A stretch of 42,944 nucleotides of DNA, from contig NZ_FNRK01000021.1 in NCBI RefSeq assembly GCF_900107815.1, positions 1 through 42,944 of the forward strand. Reading direction: 5' to 3'. This document shows positions 7,569 to 16,275 of this stretch, in pieces (position 1 is the stretch's first letter; each line of letters starts with the position of its first letter). Made by a program: the position numbers and the translations under genes. The notes beneath the pieces were generated by a model. It was not told the origin of the DNA. It ran no database searches and saw only the letters and a list, made by a program, of their open reading frames with translations. Source of the DNA: Eubacterium aggregans (GTDB lineage: Bacteria > Bacillota > Clostridia > Eubacteriales > Eubacteriaceae).

Positions 7569-8538
7569 TGTAATTTTCCTGCCAATAGTTCTCTAGCAAG
7601 CGGGTAATATCTGCCTGGGATTCCGTTTTAAAGACAGCATTTCGCAGCTCGGTGGCGTGGCGTAATCCCTTGGTATAGGCCACCAGATGCTTGCGCATTT
7701 CCTTTACCCCTGCAGGCTCAAAGCCCAATATGGAGAGGCTTTTTGTGTGAGCCAGAGCGGCATTGATCTTTTCTCTTGGTGTGGGTGGCGCCGGCAGGAT
7801 GCCGGTTTCCAAATACTGATTGATCTCTTTGAAAATAAAGGGATTCCCCACCGCGCCCCGGCCAATCATCAAGCCATCACAGCCCGTAGATTCCAGGGCG
7901 ATCTTCGCCCCCTCTGCACTTCTGATATCTCCATTTAAAATAATGGGGATTCCCCGACTGTGGCGTTTAACGTCTGCGATGATCTCCCAATTGGCCTTCC
8001 CTTGATAAAAGGCTTCCCGAGTACGTCCGTGGATCGTGTGGGCATCGGCACCCGCGGCTTCGATAACCTCCGCCACCTCTCGGATATTGATGGAATCATC
8101 ATCCCAGCCAATTCGGGTTTTGATAATGACGGGCTTGGTGCTGACCTTCTTCATCCGCTCCACAATGTCACCCAGCAGCTTAGGGTTCTTCATCAGGGCA
8201 GACCCATCCCCATTCTTCACAATTTTAGGAGCCGGACATCCGGCGTTGAAATCCAGAAAGGCAAAGGGACTGGGATTGATATACCGCTCAACCACCTCCT
8301 CCAGGATTCCGGGGTCTGATCCAAAAATCTGGACACCAGCCGGAGCCTCCTTTGGGTCCGTCGCCATTAAGGAGGCGGTCTTGGGGTCCTTGTAATACAG
8401 ACCCTTGGCGCTAATCATTTCAGTGAATACCGCTGCTGCCCCATATTCACAGGCAAGCAAACGAAAAGGCAGGTTAGTATAACCTGCCAAGGGTGCTAAA
8501 CATATTTGGTTTTTAAGGACGATGTCTCCAATTTTCAT
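7558..8538 (-). CDS. dusB: tRNA-dihydrouridine synthase (DusB type)
   Basis: The 326-residue FMN-dependent enzyme reduces specific uridines in the tRNA D-loop to dihydrouridine. The N-terminal TIM barrel starts with LAPLAGYTNLPFR and TEMISAKGL. The catalytic Cys is C101 in FNAGCPAPK. KTRIGWDD, HTIHGRTREAFYQG and NGDIRSAEGA form the FMN/tRNA face, and GRGAVGNPFIF is the phosphate-binding turn. A helical C-terminal domain begins at about 245. Length is normal. It overlaps coaX by 4 bases and the UPF0489-like gene by 11. The coaX-dusB neighbourhood downstream of ftsH is as in Bacillus. Confidence 0.96.
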   Translation of the reverse strand: MKIGDIVLKNQICLAPLAGYTNLPFRLLACEYGAAAVFTEMISAKGLYYKDPKTASLMATDPKEAPAGVQIFGSDPGILEEVVERYINPSPFAFLDFNAGCPAPKIVKNGDGSALMKNPKLLGDIVERMKKVSTKPVIIKTRIGWDDDSINIREVAEVIEAAGADAHTIHGRTREAFYQGKANWEIIADVKRHSRGIPIILNGDIRSAEGAKIALESTGCDGLMIGRGAVGNPFIFKEINQYLETGILPAPPTPREKINAALAHTKSLSILGFEPAGVKEMRKHLVAYTKGLRHATELRNAVFKTESQADITRLLENYWQENYSDE

Positions 8539-9320
8539 GACATTCTCCTATGCTTTATGTTTTTATCGTGGATAATTTTAAGTCCCTTCAGGGCCAGCTG
8601 GGGATCGAACACGTCAATCCGGCTAACCTCTTCCAAAAACATCCGGCCATAACCGCCCGTAGCGATGACCTTCATATCCGGCTCTCCGGTTTCTTGGATC
8701 ATCTTACTGATAATATAATCCACCTGGCCGATATAGCCATAGACGAGTCCAGCCTGCATACTGGTCACCGTATCCTTGGCTAAAATACTACCGGGCTTCG
8801 TAATGGCAATATTGGGGAGTTGGGCGGCATTCCGAAAGAGAGCCTCCGCTGAAATCTGAATCCCCGGTGAGGTCACTTCTGCCACAAAGGCACCGTTGCG
8901 ATCTACATAATCGTAGGTCGTAGCGGTTCCAAAATCCAGTATCAGGGAGGGGCCACCGTAGATGGTGTAAGCGGCCACCGCATCCACAATACGGTCAGCC
9001 CCCACCTCTGATGGATCACTGGTCAGGATGGACATACCCGTCTTAATGCCGGGGCCCACCATCATGGGGTCAATGCCAAAGACCTTTTTCAGGCCGTTGA
9101 CCATAGAATACATAACATTCGGCACCACCGATGATACAATGACGCTTTTTACCCTTTTGCAGTCCAATCCATCATTTTGGAAGAACCCACGGAATACCAC
9201 CGCAAATTCATCGGAGGTCCGTGGTGTCTTCGTCATAAAGCGCCAGGAGCAGAGGACCTTGTCCCCCTGAAAGGCACCGATTTCTGTGTTGGTATTCCCA
9301 ACGTCAACGACTAAAATCAT
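8535..9320 (-). CDS. coaX: Type III pantothenate kinase
   Basis: The 261-residue ASKHA-fold kinase catalyses the first step of coenzyme A synthesis, pantothenate to 4'-phosphopantothenate. DVGNTN (residues 6-11) is the phosphate-binding loop. GADRIVDAVAAY contains the catalytic Asp and pantothenate-binding residues, and LDFGTATTYD is the second phosphate motif. SPGIQIS and a conserved GYGR near the C-terminus complete the family pattern. The enzyme is usually a dimer needing a monovalent cation and is not feedback-inhibited by CoA. It follows the thioesterase gene by 20 bases and is coupled to dusB by an ATGA overlap. Confidence 0.96.
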   Translation of the reverse strand: MILVVDVGNTNTEIGAFQGDKVLCSWRFMTKTPRTSDEFAVVFRGFFQNDGLDCKRVKSVIVSSVVPNVMYSMVNGLKKVFGIDPMMVGPGIKTGMSILTSDPSEVGADRIVDAVAAYTIYGGPSLILDFGTATTYDYVDRNGAFVAEVTSPGIQISAEALFRNAAQLPNIAITKPGSILAKDTVTSMQAGLVYGYIGQVDYIISKMIQETGEPDMKVIATGGYGRMFLEEVSRIDVFDPQLALKGLKIIHDKNIKHRRMS

Positions 9321-9340
9321 AGTTCCTTTTCCTTAGCTGA

Positions 9341-9772
9341 TTATTCCTTTGCCGCCTGCTCACGTTTTTTAAGAACCTTCCCCATAAAACGGGTCGTCTC
9401 CACAACGAAGCGCTGGTGGCTTCCCTGGCAGACCTTTTGGGTGGTGTCCCAGGCCTCGACCTCGAAAGTCAGCTTTCGGCTGTCAATTTCCTTCAAAAAC
9501 ACCTTCACCCGGACCTTCATTCCCACCGGTGTCGCTGCAATATGATCCACATTGACATTGACGCCGACGGTGGTGGCCTCATCCGGGAGGCAGAGGGAGG
9601 CCATTTCATAGGCTGCATTTTCAACCCAGGAAACCAGGATGGGGGTCGCTAAGACCTCCAATCCTCCGCTTCCCACCGTCTTTGCAGTTTCAGAACGGGT
9701 TACCGTATAATCTTTTTTTAATTCCATACCGACCTTCAGCCGGCTCGTCACTAAATCATGTGCCTTATCCAT
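9341..9772 (-). CDS. Hotdog-fold thioesterase, FlK-like
   Basis: The 143-residue protein looks like the fluoroacetyl-CoA thioesterase (FlK)-like hotdog family. Three likely catalytic residues fall where FlK has Thr42, Glu50 and His76: Thr43 in LATP, Glu51 in VENAAYE, and His77 in VNVDHIAATP. Relatives hydrolyse acyl-CoA thioesters; the natural substrate here is unknown and fluoroacetate is unlikely. It sits between ftsH and coaX, where Bacillus does not have such a gene. ATG 9772 and a TTG immediately before it (9775) are both possible; an AAAAGGG upstream is compatible with either. Confidence 0.82.
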   Translation of the reverse strand: MDKAHDLVTSRLKVGMELKKDYTVTRSETAKTVGSGGLEVLATPILVSWVENAAYEMASLCLPDEATTVGVNVNVDHIAATPVGMKVRVKVFLKEIDSRKLTFEVEAWDTTQKVCQGSHQRFVVETTRFMGKVLKKREQAAKE

Positions 9773-9793
9773 CAAATTTATATACCCTTTTCT

Positions 9794-11647
9794 TTAAACT
9801 TCGGGATTGGGTGTGGCAAATGTTGCCGACCCGTCAACGACCCCTTCTAATATCTCTTCAGTTTGGTACATCGCCCGGAATTCGTCTCCGGTGATGGTGT
9901 TGACTCTCAATAATTCCTCAGAAATCTGGACAAGTTTGTCTTTTTTCTCAGTCAGGATATCACAAGCGCGATTAAAGGCCGTTTCGACAATGTTTCGGAT
10001 TTCTTTATCAATGACTGCAGCGACCTCTTCGCTGTAATTACGGCTGCGTCCCAGGTCTCTGCCCAGGAATACCTCACCGCCGTCGTCATGGCCGAAGGTC
10101 ATGGGTCCTAAGTGATCGCTCATGCCCCATTCAGTGACCATCTTCCTTGCAATGCCTGTGGCCCGTTCAATATCATTGGAGGCCCCAGTACAAATATCAT
10201 CCAGGGCAACCTTTTCAGCAGCACGGCCGCCTAAAAGCCCTGCAATGCGGTCAAGGAGCATCCCCTTGGACATATGCTGGCTATCATCCATGGGCAAAGA
10301 AATGGTATAACCAGCAGCCATTCCCCGGGGAATAATGGAAATTTCATGGACCTCTTCCCCGTTATGGAGATACTCCATCACGATGGCGTGGCCCGCTTCA
10401 TGGTAAGCCGTAATCTTTTGGTCGGATTCCACCACAACCTTGCTCTTCTTTTCCGGACCGGCAATGACCCGTTTAATGGCCTCTTCCAGCTCCGTCATGG
10501 TGATGGTATGCCCCTTCTTCCGGGCGGTCAACAGTGCGGCTTCATTCATCAGGTTTTCCAGGTCTGCCCCGGTAAAACCAGGGGTACCCTTGGCAATGAC
10601 TTCCAGGTTTACCGTCGAATCCAAAGGTTTATCCTTTTTATGGACATCCAGGATTTCCTTACGGCCCTTGACATCCGGCACTCCCACCATGACCTGACGG
10701 TCAAAGCGGCCAGGCCGCAACAGGGCAGGATCTAAGATATCCGGACGATTGGTTGCCGCGATGATAATGATCCCTTCGTTCACGCCGAAGCCATCCATTT
10801 CCACCAGCAGCTGGTTCAGGGTCTGCTCCCGTTCATCGTGACCGCCACCCAGGCCGGCACCACGATGGCGGCCTACAGCGTCGATTTCATCAATGAAAAT
10901 AATACAGGGCGCATTCTTCTTGGCATTTTCAAACAAATCCCGGACCCGGGACGCCCCGACACCAACGAACATTTCAACAAAGTCTGAACCCGAAATGATG
11001 AAGAAGGGAACCCCGGCTTCACCGGCGACAGCACGGGCCAGAAGCGTTTTACCGGTCCCCGGAGGGCCCACGAGTAGCACGCCCTTTGGAATACGGGCAC
11101 CCAAACGGTTATAGCGCTCTGGTGCCTTGAGGAAATCGACAATTTCAGCCAATTCCTCCTTTTCCTCATCAGCCCCTGCCACATTGGCGAAGGTGACCTT
11201 CTTGTCAGCATCGGTGTGCATTCGGGCTTTGCTTTTCCCAAAACTCATCACCTTTCCGCCGCCTCCGGTCTGCTGGGACATCATAACCAGGAACACAATC
11301 AGCATGATGATGAGGATTCCCGAGGGAATCAGGGATACCCACCAGCTCTGATCTTCCGCAATTTCCACCTTCATACTGGGGTTTTCCAAAATATACTGAC
11401 TAACCTCGGTATCAATGGTGTATTCCGGAACGATTGCGCTAAACTGTTCTCCAGAGGATAACTTCCCGGTGGCCTTTGAGCCATCGATCTTAATTTCAGC
11501 AACCTGTTTGCCCGCCAGCTCATTGAGCAGTTGGCTATAGGTTAAATCCTTCACTTCGGATTTCATGGGGTTCAAAAATGAAACCGCCAAAATGATGATG
11601 AGCAGGATCATCAGATAAAATCCAATCATCTTCAGATATTTATTCAA
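9794..11647 (-). CDS. ftsH: ATP-dependent zinc metalloprotease FtsH
   Basis: The 617-residue membrane-bound AAA+ protease forms hexamers that pull misfolded or regulatory proteins from the membrane and degrade them. There are two membrane helices (about 7-25 and 108-128) around a small extracytoplasmic domain. The AAA domain has Walker A GPPGTGKT, Walker [12 protein letters not shown], pore motif FVG, and the second region of homology [20 protein letters not shown]. The M41 peptidase zinc site is HEAGH, with the third Asp ligand later. The start is a TTG at 11647, with AAAGGAG eight bases before it. A 60-base gap separates it from hpt. No internal defects. Confidence 0.98.
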   Translation of the reverse strand: MNKYLKMIGFYLMILLIIILAVSFLNPMKSEVKDLTYSQLLNELAGKQVAEIKIDGSKATGKLSSGEQFSAIVPEYTIDTEVSQYILENPSMKVEIAEDQSWWVSLIPSGILIIMLIVFLVMMSQQTGGGGKVMSFGKSKARMHTDADKKVTFANVAGADEEKEELAEIVDFLKAPERYNRLGARIPKGVLLVGPPGTGKTLLARAVAGEAGVPFFIISGSDFVEMFVGVGASRVRDLFENAKKNAPCIIFIDEIDAVGRHRGAGLGGGHDEREQTLNQLLVEMDGFGVNEGIIIIAATNRPDILDPALLRPGRFDRQVMVGVPDVKGRKEILDVHKKDKPLDSTVNLEVIAKGTPGFTGADLENLMNEAALLTARKKGHTITMTELEEAIKRVIAGPEKKSKVVVESDQKITAYHEAGHAIVMEYLHNGEEVHEISIIPRGMAAGYTISLPMDDSQHMSKGMLLDRIAGLLGGRAAEKVALDDICTGASNDIERATGIARKMVTEWGMSDHLGPMTFGHDDGGEVFLGRDLGRSRNYSEEVAAVIDKEIRNIVETAFNRACDILTEKKDKLVQISEELLRVNTITGDEFRAMYQTEEILEGVVDGSATFATPNPEV

Positions 11648-11707
11648 TATTCACACTCCTTTCAATTTGCTGTCTTCCTCCTGGCTGCACCAGTAAGAAC
11701 TCAGCCC

Positions 11708-12244
11708 TTATTCATACACTTCTCTTTTTAGGATGCCCACATAGGGCAAATTCCGATAGCATTGATTATAATCCAGGCCATAACCCACCACAAATTCATT
11801 GGGAATGGTAAACCCGGAATAATCAACCGCCACTGGTATCTCGCGCCGCTCCGGTTTATCGAGCAGGGTACAGATTGTCACACTGGAGGCGCCCTTTTTG
11901 TCAAAGGCATCCCGGATGCGGGCCAGAGTATGACCAGAATCCACGATATCCTCGACGATGATGACATCACGGCCATCAATGGGAATCTCCATAATCTCTG
12001 TTACCTTCACATCGCCAGAGCTCTCCGCCCCGGCACCGTAGCTGGCGGCACTGATAAAGGCGATTTGTACATCTCCCTCAATCTGACGAATCAGGTCTGA
12101 GAAGAAAACCACACTTCCCTTTAAAATACAAATGGCCAAAACGGACCGACCACAGAAGTCCCTGGAAATCTGCTGGCCCATTTCCCGAACGCGCTTGCTT
12201 AACGTTTCTTCCGTTAACAGTATTCGTTCAACATCTTTGTTCAC
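11708..12244 (-). CDS. hpt: Hypoxanthine phosphoribosyltransferase
   Basis: The 178-residue purine salvage enzyme converts hypoxanthine or guanine plus PRPP into IMP or GMP. The PRPP-binding loop is VIIVEDIVDSGHTL, and the pyrophosphate loop is ILKGSVVFFSDL. YGLDYNQCYRNLPYVG forms the purine pocket. I prefer the GTG at 12244: its first base is the last base of the tilS stop codon (TAGTG), and GGAG lies eight bases before it. This gives the usual family length. An ATG at 12268 would add eight residues. The tilS-hpt-ftsH order is a classic Bacillota arrangement. Confidence 0.95.
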   Translation of the reverse strand: MNKDVERILLTEETLSKRVREMGQQISRDFCGRSVLAICILKGSVVFFSDLIRQIEGDVQIAFISAASYGAGAESSGDVKVTEIMEIPIDGRDVIIVEDIVDSGHTLARIRDAFDKKGASSVTICTLLDKPERREIPVAVDYSGFTIPNEFVVGYGLDYNQCYRNLPYVGILKREVYE

Positions 12245-13638
12245 TACACTTTCTCCATCTTCATCCATAAAATTTTTGGCAACCCACCCTCCGGGCCTAG
12301 ATTTCGACTCACCGCATAACCAGGGACCCAGAGAACTTCCTCATCCATGGCTAATAACGGCAGGCGATCCCGTTCTGCCCGGGGAAGCTTTCGATCGATA
12401 TAAAAGGATTTGATTTTCTTTCTTCCCTGCATTCCGGGCAATGCAATAACATCCCCAGCTTTTCGTGTTCTTAGCACAAGATTATCTTTAATTTTACCAT
12501 AGTCAATGAAAATTTCACTACTAATTTTCTTTTTTTGCAACATTTTTAAGTCTTGCAAAAGCATCACATCCACTGTAAAGCGATAGCCATTCAATTCATA
12601 AACGCCGGGCCTTTCAGTCGAAATGCTCACTTCCTCCATAGAAACGATATCTTCCTGTGCTTCTGGAATCCCCACCAGCACACGTTGATAATCTTTACGA
12701 ACCACGATACCCCGAGGCAATTGAATCTCACCATTTCCGATTTTCTCAGACAAAAAGGTACAGGCCTTCTGGATATGGACCCGCCCTATATCCATCAGGG
12801 TTCCGGTCGCTTCCAGGATGGCCGCCCGCAAAAGCTTGCTCCGTATAAAGGGGGGCTCCCGTAAAAAGCATTCCAGATCGTAATACAGCCAACCATCAGC
12901 GCCAATAACAAAGTGCCGGCTTCCCCATAATGCGACCTGATCCTCCACCACAGCCTCATAATCTAACGCCTCCTCCGCAAAGGCAGCCAGGTGCTTAGCC
13001 ACCTGGGGATTGATGGTCTTTAACTGGGGAATGATGTCATGACGCAGTCGGTTCCGGGTCATGGCGTAGTCATCATTCGTGCAGTCATGACGATAGTCTA
13101 AACGATAAACCTTACAATAAGCTTCGATTTCTTCCCGGGTCACACATAGAAAGGGACGAATTTTTTGCCCATCCACTGCGGGAATCCCCGCGGCCCCGAC
13201 CATACCGGTTCCCCGAATGAGGCGCATCAGGACGGTTTCAGCCTGATCGTCCAAGTGGTGCGCGGTGGCCAATCGGGTAAAACCTTTTTTATCCATGATT
13301 TCTCTGAAAAAAGCATACCGTGCCTGGCGCCCGGCAACTTCAACCCCCACCTTGTCCTCCCCGGCCAAGGCCGGGACATCTACAAATCCACCGTAAAAGG
13401 GTACATCCAGAGAATGGCACATAGCCTCCACAAAAGCGGCATCGCCATCTGCCACGCTTCCCCGCATACCATGGTGAAGATGGGCCACACCCAGGCGTAT
13501 CCCTAAATCCTCCCGGCTCTGGGATAAAAAATGCAACAAGGCCAGTGAATCTGCCCCGCCGGAAACTCCGACCAGTACAGAATCACCAGCCTTTATCATC
13601 TGATGTTTCTTAATATAAGCGTGTACTTTTTCCTTCAT
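12244..13638 (-). CDS. tilS: tRNA(Ile)-lysidine synthase
   Basis: The 464-residue N-type ATP pyrophosphatase attaches lysine to C34 of the CAU-anticodon tRNA-Ile so that it reads AUA. The PP-loop SGGADS is at residues 26-31. AHLHHGMRG, TAHHLDDQAETVLMRL and RLRHDIIPQL are family motifs of the catalytic domain. A substrate-recognition domain follows (about 220-330), then the C-terminal TilS domain with RKAGD and GRKKIKSFYIDRKLP. The frame is open far upstream to 13860, but that part runs through tRNA genes. ATG 13638 has AAAAGG seven bases before it and gives normal length. It is coupled to hpt by a 1-base overlap. Confidence 0.96.
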   Translation of the reverse strand: MKEKVHAYIKKHQMIKAGDSVLVGVSGGADSLALLHFLSQSREDLGIRLGVAHLHHGMRGSVADGDAAFVEAMCHSLDVPFYGGFVDVPALAGEDKVGVEVAGRQARYAFFREIMDKKGFTRLATAHHLDDQAETVLMRLIRGTGMVGAAGIPAVDGQKIRPFLCVTREEIEAYCKVYRLDYRHDCTNDDYAMTRNRLRHDIIPQLKTINPQVAKHLAAFAEEALDYEAVVEDQVALWGSRHFVIGADGWLYYDLECFLREPPFIRSKLLRAAILEATGTLMDIGRVHIQKACTFLSEKIGNGEIQLPRGIVVRKDYQRVLVGIPEAQEDIVSMEEVSISTERPGVYELNGYRFTVDVMLLQDLKMLQKKKISSEIFIDYGKIKDNLVLRTRKAGDVIALPGMQGRKKIKSFYIDRKLPRAERDRLPLLAMDEEVLWVPGYAVSRNLGPEGGLPKILWMKMEKV

Positions 13639-13690
13639 CGTCATACCTTTTCCATTCCTGGTTGGATTCTGCAACGCTGAACGAACGTAT

Positions 13691-13722
13691 AAAAAAACTG
13701 GTTGAAAGCAAGCTTCCACCAG
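13691..13722 (-). terminator. Terminator of the tRNA operon
   Basis: On the minus strand an 11-bp stem (13698-13722, one G-U pair and one bulged A) is followed by seven T residues. It lies 18 bases beyond the tRNA-Glu CCA end and before tilS. Confidence 0.8.
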
Positions 13723-13739
13723 TAATTTTAAGAATTCAA

Positions 13740-13814
13740 TGGTGACCCCTGGGGGAATCGAACCCCCGTTACCGCCGTGAAAGGGCGGTGTCTTGACCGC
13801 TTGACCAAGGGGCC
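13740..13814 (-). tRNA. tRNA-Glu (anticodon UUC)
   Basis: The cloverleaf is complete: acceptor GGCCCCT with AGGGGTC, anticodon stem ACCGCC/GGCGGT around CUUUCAC, T-loop GTTCGATTC, and an encoded CCA (13740-13742). It is the last gene of the four-tRNA operon. Confidence 0.97.
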
Positions 13815-13827
13815 ATTTTAATATTAA

Positions 13828-13904
13828 TGGTAGCGGCGAACGGAGTCGAACCGCTGACACTACGGGTATGAACCGTATGCTCTAGCCAACTGAGCTACGC
13901 CGCC
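13828..13904 (-). tRNA. tRNA-Met, elongator (anticodon CAU)
   Basis: Acceptor GGCGGCG pairs with CGCCGCT (ending G-U). The anticodon loop GTTCATACC sits on a TACGG/CCGTA stem, without the three G-C pairs of an initiator. CCA is encoded. The closeness to elongator Met rather than to the C34-lysidine tRNA-Ile is judged from overall similarity. Confidence 0.92.
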
Positions 13905-13915
13905 ATTAAAAAAAT

Positions 13916-13992
13916 TGGTTGCGGGGGCAGGATTTGAACCTACGGCCTCCGGGTTATGAGCCCGACGAGCTACCAAACTGCTCCACCCCGCG
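13916..13992 (-). tRNA. Initiator tRNA-fMet (anticodon CAU)
   Basis: Acceptor CGCGGGG faces CCCCGCA, leaving C1 opposite A72 unpaired, the formylation hallmark. The anticodon stem ends in GGG/CCC around CTCATAA, the P-site hallmark of initiators. CCA is encoded. Confidence 0.97.
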
Positions 13993-14015
13993 ATGTTAAA
14001 AAGTATTAAATTAAG

Positions 14016-14104
14016 TGGTGCCGGAGATCGGAATCGAACCGATACGATCGAAAAGGATCGCAGGATTTTAAGTCCTGTGCGTCTGCCAGTTCCGCCACTC
14101 CGGC
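14016..14104 (-). tRNA. tRNA-Leu (anticodon UAA)
   Basis: An 89-nucleotide class II tRNA. Acceptor GCCGGAG/CTCCGGC, anticodon loop ACTTAAAAT, and a long variable arm (GCGATCCTTTTCGATCGT) typical of Leu. CCA is encoded. It is the first tRNA after the operon promoter. Confidence 0.97.
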
Positions 14105-14140
14105 GTTCCGTTGCCGTCCCTCACTCAAAGGACAAGCATT

Positions 14141-14169
14141 AGTATACACTGTGAAACCTCATCTGTCAA
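14141..14169 (-). promoter_or_regulatory. Promoter of the tRNA operon
   Basis: TTGACA (14169-14164) and TATACT (14146-14141) on the minus strand with exactly 17 bp between them, 36 bases before the tRNA-Leu 5' end. Near-perfect, as expected for stable RNA genes. Confidence 0.92.
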
Positions 14170-14259
14170 CACGTTTTTTAAAAAAATATCATTTTTTTTA
14201 ATAAATCTATTCAAATTCGTCATTCCTTGTACATACCAACACTTGTCCGCCATACTCAA

Positions 14260-15210
14260 CTATTCTAAAAAAGCACTGTAAGCCGCGCCCTCCAGATTAT
14301 CATAATCGCATACAATAAACGCATCCTCCTGAGTTGCCGCTAAAATCTGCTCTAAGATGCAGGCCCCTGCGATAATAATATCGGCACGTTTTGCCTCAAG
14401 CCCCGCAATCTGCCGGCGCTCTTCTAAGGGTATAGAGGCTAGTCGATTGATAATTCGCCCCAGGGACTCCCGGGTGATCAAACTGCCGTGGACTTTCTGG
14501 CTATCGTACACCGTTAAACCCTGCTCGATGGTTGATAGAGTTGTTGCTGTTCCGCCAATTCCAATAAGATGCTTCGGCCGGGCCCCTTTAAAGGCACCCA
14601 GGGCATCCATGAGCTTTCCAGACGTATCCTTTTTTAGGGCATCCAGTTCCCCGTCAGTCGGCGGGTCCTGATGGATAAAGGCCTCAGTTCCACGGACACA
14701 CCCCATATTAAGGCTGACCATCCGGTCCAGGGTTTTCCCTTCTCCATAGATTAACTCCGTACTCCCCCCTCCGATATCAAAGATAAGGATTGGGTCCTCA
14801 AAGCATTGGGATGCCCCGATAAATCCGTAGGCTGCCTCCTGTTCACCGGATACCACCACGACATCCAGGCCCAACTTTTCCTTTGCACTGTTGATGAATT
14901 GGCCTGTGTTGTCAGCATCCCGCATCGCGCTGGTTCCGAAGATATAATAATCCTTTACCCCATAATCCTCTGCAATAGCCTTGTACTCTGCCAAGGCATC
15001 CATATTGCGTTTCATGGCATCGGGGTGAAGACTACCAGTGGCACCGACATCCTGGCCCATTCGGGTGTATCGTACAGATTTATTGACCCGTACCAGGTTC
15101 CCCTCTTCATCCTGACGGAAAATGAGCAACCTTGTTGAATTGGTGCCAATATCGATGACCGCTCGATTTCCCCGGTTTTTTGGGGGTATTGCACTACTTC
15201 GTTCACTCAT
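14260..15210 (-). CDS. Ppx/GppA phosphatase family protein (exopolyphosphatase)
   Basis: The 316-residue ASKHA-fold protein contains only the Ppx/GppA catalytic domain, lacking the C-terminal HD-type extension of the E. coli enzymes. AVIDIGTNSTRLLIF is the phosphate-1 motif, SGEQEAAYGF carries the likely catalytic Glu, FDIGGGSTELI is phosphate-2, and GIGGTATTLS is the later glycine-rich motif. It would remove phosphate from polyphosphate or from pppGpp; these cannot be told apart by sequence. It overlaps divIC by 4 bases. Many Clostridia have this gene after divIC. Confidence 0.92.
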   Translation of the reverse strand: MSERSSAIPPKNRGNRAVIDIGTNSTRLLIFRQDEEGNLVRVNKSVRYTRMGQDVGATGSLHPDAMKRNMDALAEYKAIAEDYGVKDYYIFGTSAMRDADNTGQFINSAKEKLGLDVVVVSGEQEAAYGFIGASQCFEDPILIFDIGGGSTELIYGEGKTLDRMVSLNMGCVRGTEAFIHQDPPTDGELDALKKDTSGKLMDALGAFKGARPKHLIGIGGTATTLSTIEQGLTVYDSQKVHGSLITRESLGRIINRLASIPLEERRQIAGLEAKRADIIIAGACILEQILAATQEDAFIVCDYDNLEGAAYSAFLE

Positions 15211-15581
15211 TGGGTTTCTCCTTCCTGAGTGGTATTCTCTCCCTTATTTTGCTCTTCTTGGGTATTCTGACCGTCTTTATTTTCGGGTACCGTTACGACG
15301 ACCTTCTCTTCGGGGTAGTACAGGCGCAAATACTTTCTTGCAATGTACTCCACATAGGATTTGGAACCAATTTGATTATTGGCCTCGTTTAGCTCCGCTG
15401 CCCGCTCTTCTTCCTGGGTGATTTGTGACTGAAGGTCCCCCTTTTGCTTCTCTAACTGGTAGATTTTGTAGAAGTTCTGACCGAAAAGAAACAGAAGGAC
15501 TGCACCAATAACAAAGATTGTCAAGAGTGTCGCCCGCTGCTTATAAATCCATCGACAGAAATGTTGAAATTTGGCTTTCAT
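15207..15581 (-). CDS. divIC: Septum formation initiator protein (DivIC/FtsB family)
   Basis: The 124-residue bitopic protein has an N-terminal cytoplasmic segment, one membrane helix (about 18-36), and a short coiled coil (about 37-72: YQLEKQKGDLQSQITQEEERAAEL). The DivIC motif YVEYIARKYLRLYYPEEKVV follows. The last 25 residues are Gln/Glu/Asn-rich and probably disordered. It would act at the division site with FtsL-like and DivIB-like partners. It follows rqcP by only 3 bases and overlaps ppx by 4. Position and domain both support the call. Confidence 0.9.
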   Translation of the reverse strand: MKAKFQHFCRWIYKQRATLLTIFVIGAVLLFLFGQNFYKIYQLEKQKGDLQSQITQEEERAAELNEANNQIGSKSYVEYIARKYLRLYYPEEKVVVTVPENKDGQNTQEEQNKGENTTQEGETQ

Positions 15582-15584
15582 GGG

Positions 15585-15824
15585 TTATATCTCCCGGTAC
15601 ATTTCCTCTGCCTTATCCTTGGGGGCATGCTCTAAAAGCTGTAAGACCTCCACCGTCTGCTCCCCGTTGCCGTAGGCAATGGTAAGGATATCCCCCACCT
15701 TGAGCTTGCTTCCCGGCTTGGCTTCTTTTCCATTAATGGTGATTCGTCCACCATCGCAGGCTGCCTTTCCCACGGTCCGACGCTTAATGAGTCGGGCGTT
15801 TTTTAAAAACTTATCGACGCGCAT
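15585..15824 (-). CDS. rqcP: S4-domain ribosome-associated protein RqcP
   Basis: The 79-residue protein consists almost wholly of an S4 RNA-binding domain: MRVDKFLKNARLIKRRTVGKAACDGGRI, then VGDILTIAYGNG. In Bacillus this gene (yabO/rqcP) helps RqcH add C-terminal Ala tails to stalled nascent chains on the 50S subunit. A near-perfect AAGGAGGTGA ribosome binding site precedes the ATG. It follows hup and a weak terminator, and leads directly into divIC. The sporulation genes yabP and yabQ, which usually separate it from divIC in spore formers, are absent. Confidence 0.92.
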   Translation of the reverse strand: MRVDKFLKNARLIKRRTVGKAACDGGRITINGKEAKPGSKLKVGDILTIAYGNGEQTVEVLQLLEHAPKDKAEEMYREI

Positions 15825-15860
15825 TGTGTCACCTCCTTGGCTGCACTTTGCTGGTATAAA

Positions 15861-15888
15861 TAGAAAGCCGGAGCAGATGCCCCGGCTT
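15861..15888 (-). terminator. Terminator after the HU gene
   Basis: On the minus strand AAGCCGGGGC pairs with GCTCCGGCTT (one G-U) and is followed by TCTATTTAT. The poor T-run suggests partial read-through into rqcP. Confidence 0.65.
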
Positions 15889-15896
15889 ATGTGTTC

Positions 15897-16169
15897 CTAG
15901 TTTAATGAATCTTTGAATGCCTTGCCTGCTTTGAAGGCGGGTGCTTTGGAAGCTTTGATTTCAATGGGTTCTTTTGTTCTCGGATTCAAACCAGTTCTTG
16001 CTGCACGTTCCCGTACATCAAAGGTGCCAAATCCTACTAAGGCAACTTTGTCATCCTTCTTTAAGGCTTCCATTACGGAGTCCATAAATGCCGCTAAAGC
16101 TTTTTCGGAATCTTTTTTCGATAAACCGGATTTTTCTGACATTGCTGATACTAACTCTGATTTGTTCAT
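15897..16169 (-). CDS. hup: DNA-binding protein HU
   Basis: The 90-residue histone-like protein has the usual helices MNKSELVSAMSEKSGLSKKDSEK, the GFGTFDVRERAARTGLNPRTKE arm containing the DNA-intercalating Pro (NP), and a KAPAFKAGKAFKD tail. It binds and bends DNA as a dimer and compacts the nucleoid. It has a strong GGAGGG ribosome binding site and its own promoter (16210-16239). It lies between mazG and rqcP, as in many Clostridia. Confidence 0.97.
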   Translation of the reverse strand: MNKSELVSAMSEKSGLSKKDSEKALAAFMDSVMEALKKDDKVALVGFGTFDVRERAARTGLNPRTKEPIEIKASKAPAFKAGKAFKDSLN

Positions 16170-16209
16170 TACTATCCCTCCAAATTATCACAGAAATATT
16201 ATGCTACTA

Positions 16210-16239
16210 ATTATAAGCCCGCCAGAACACAAAAAACAA
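16210..16239 (-). promoter_or_regulatory. Probable promoter of the HU gene
   Basis: On the minus strand TTGTTT (16239-16234) and a perfect TATAAT (16215-16210) with 18 bp between. It gives a leader of about 35 bases ahead of the strong ribosome binding site. Confidence 0.7.
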
Positions 16240-16275
16240 GCTTTTTCTGGGTTTTTTGGCCATTCTCGCCCTTTT

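Noticed and set aside
13639-13860. N-terminal extension of tilS
   Set aside because: It runs through a tRNA gene and the tRNA terminator. ATG 13638 with AAAAGG fits the family start.
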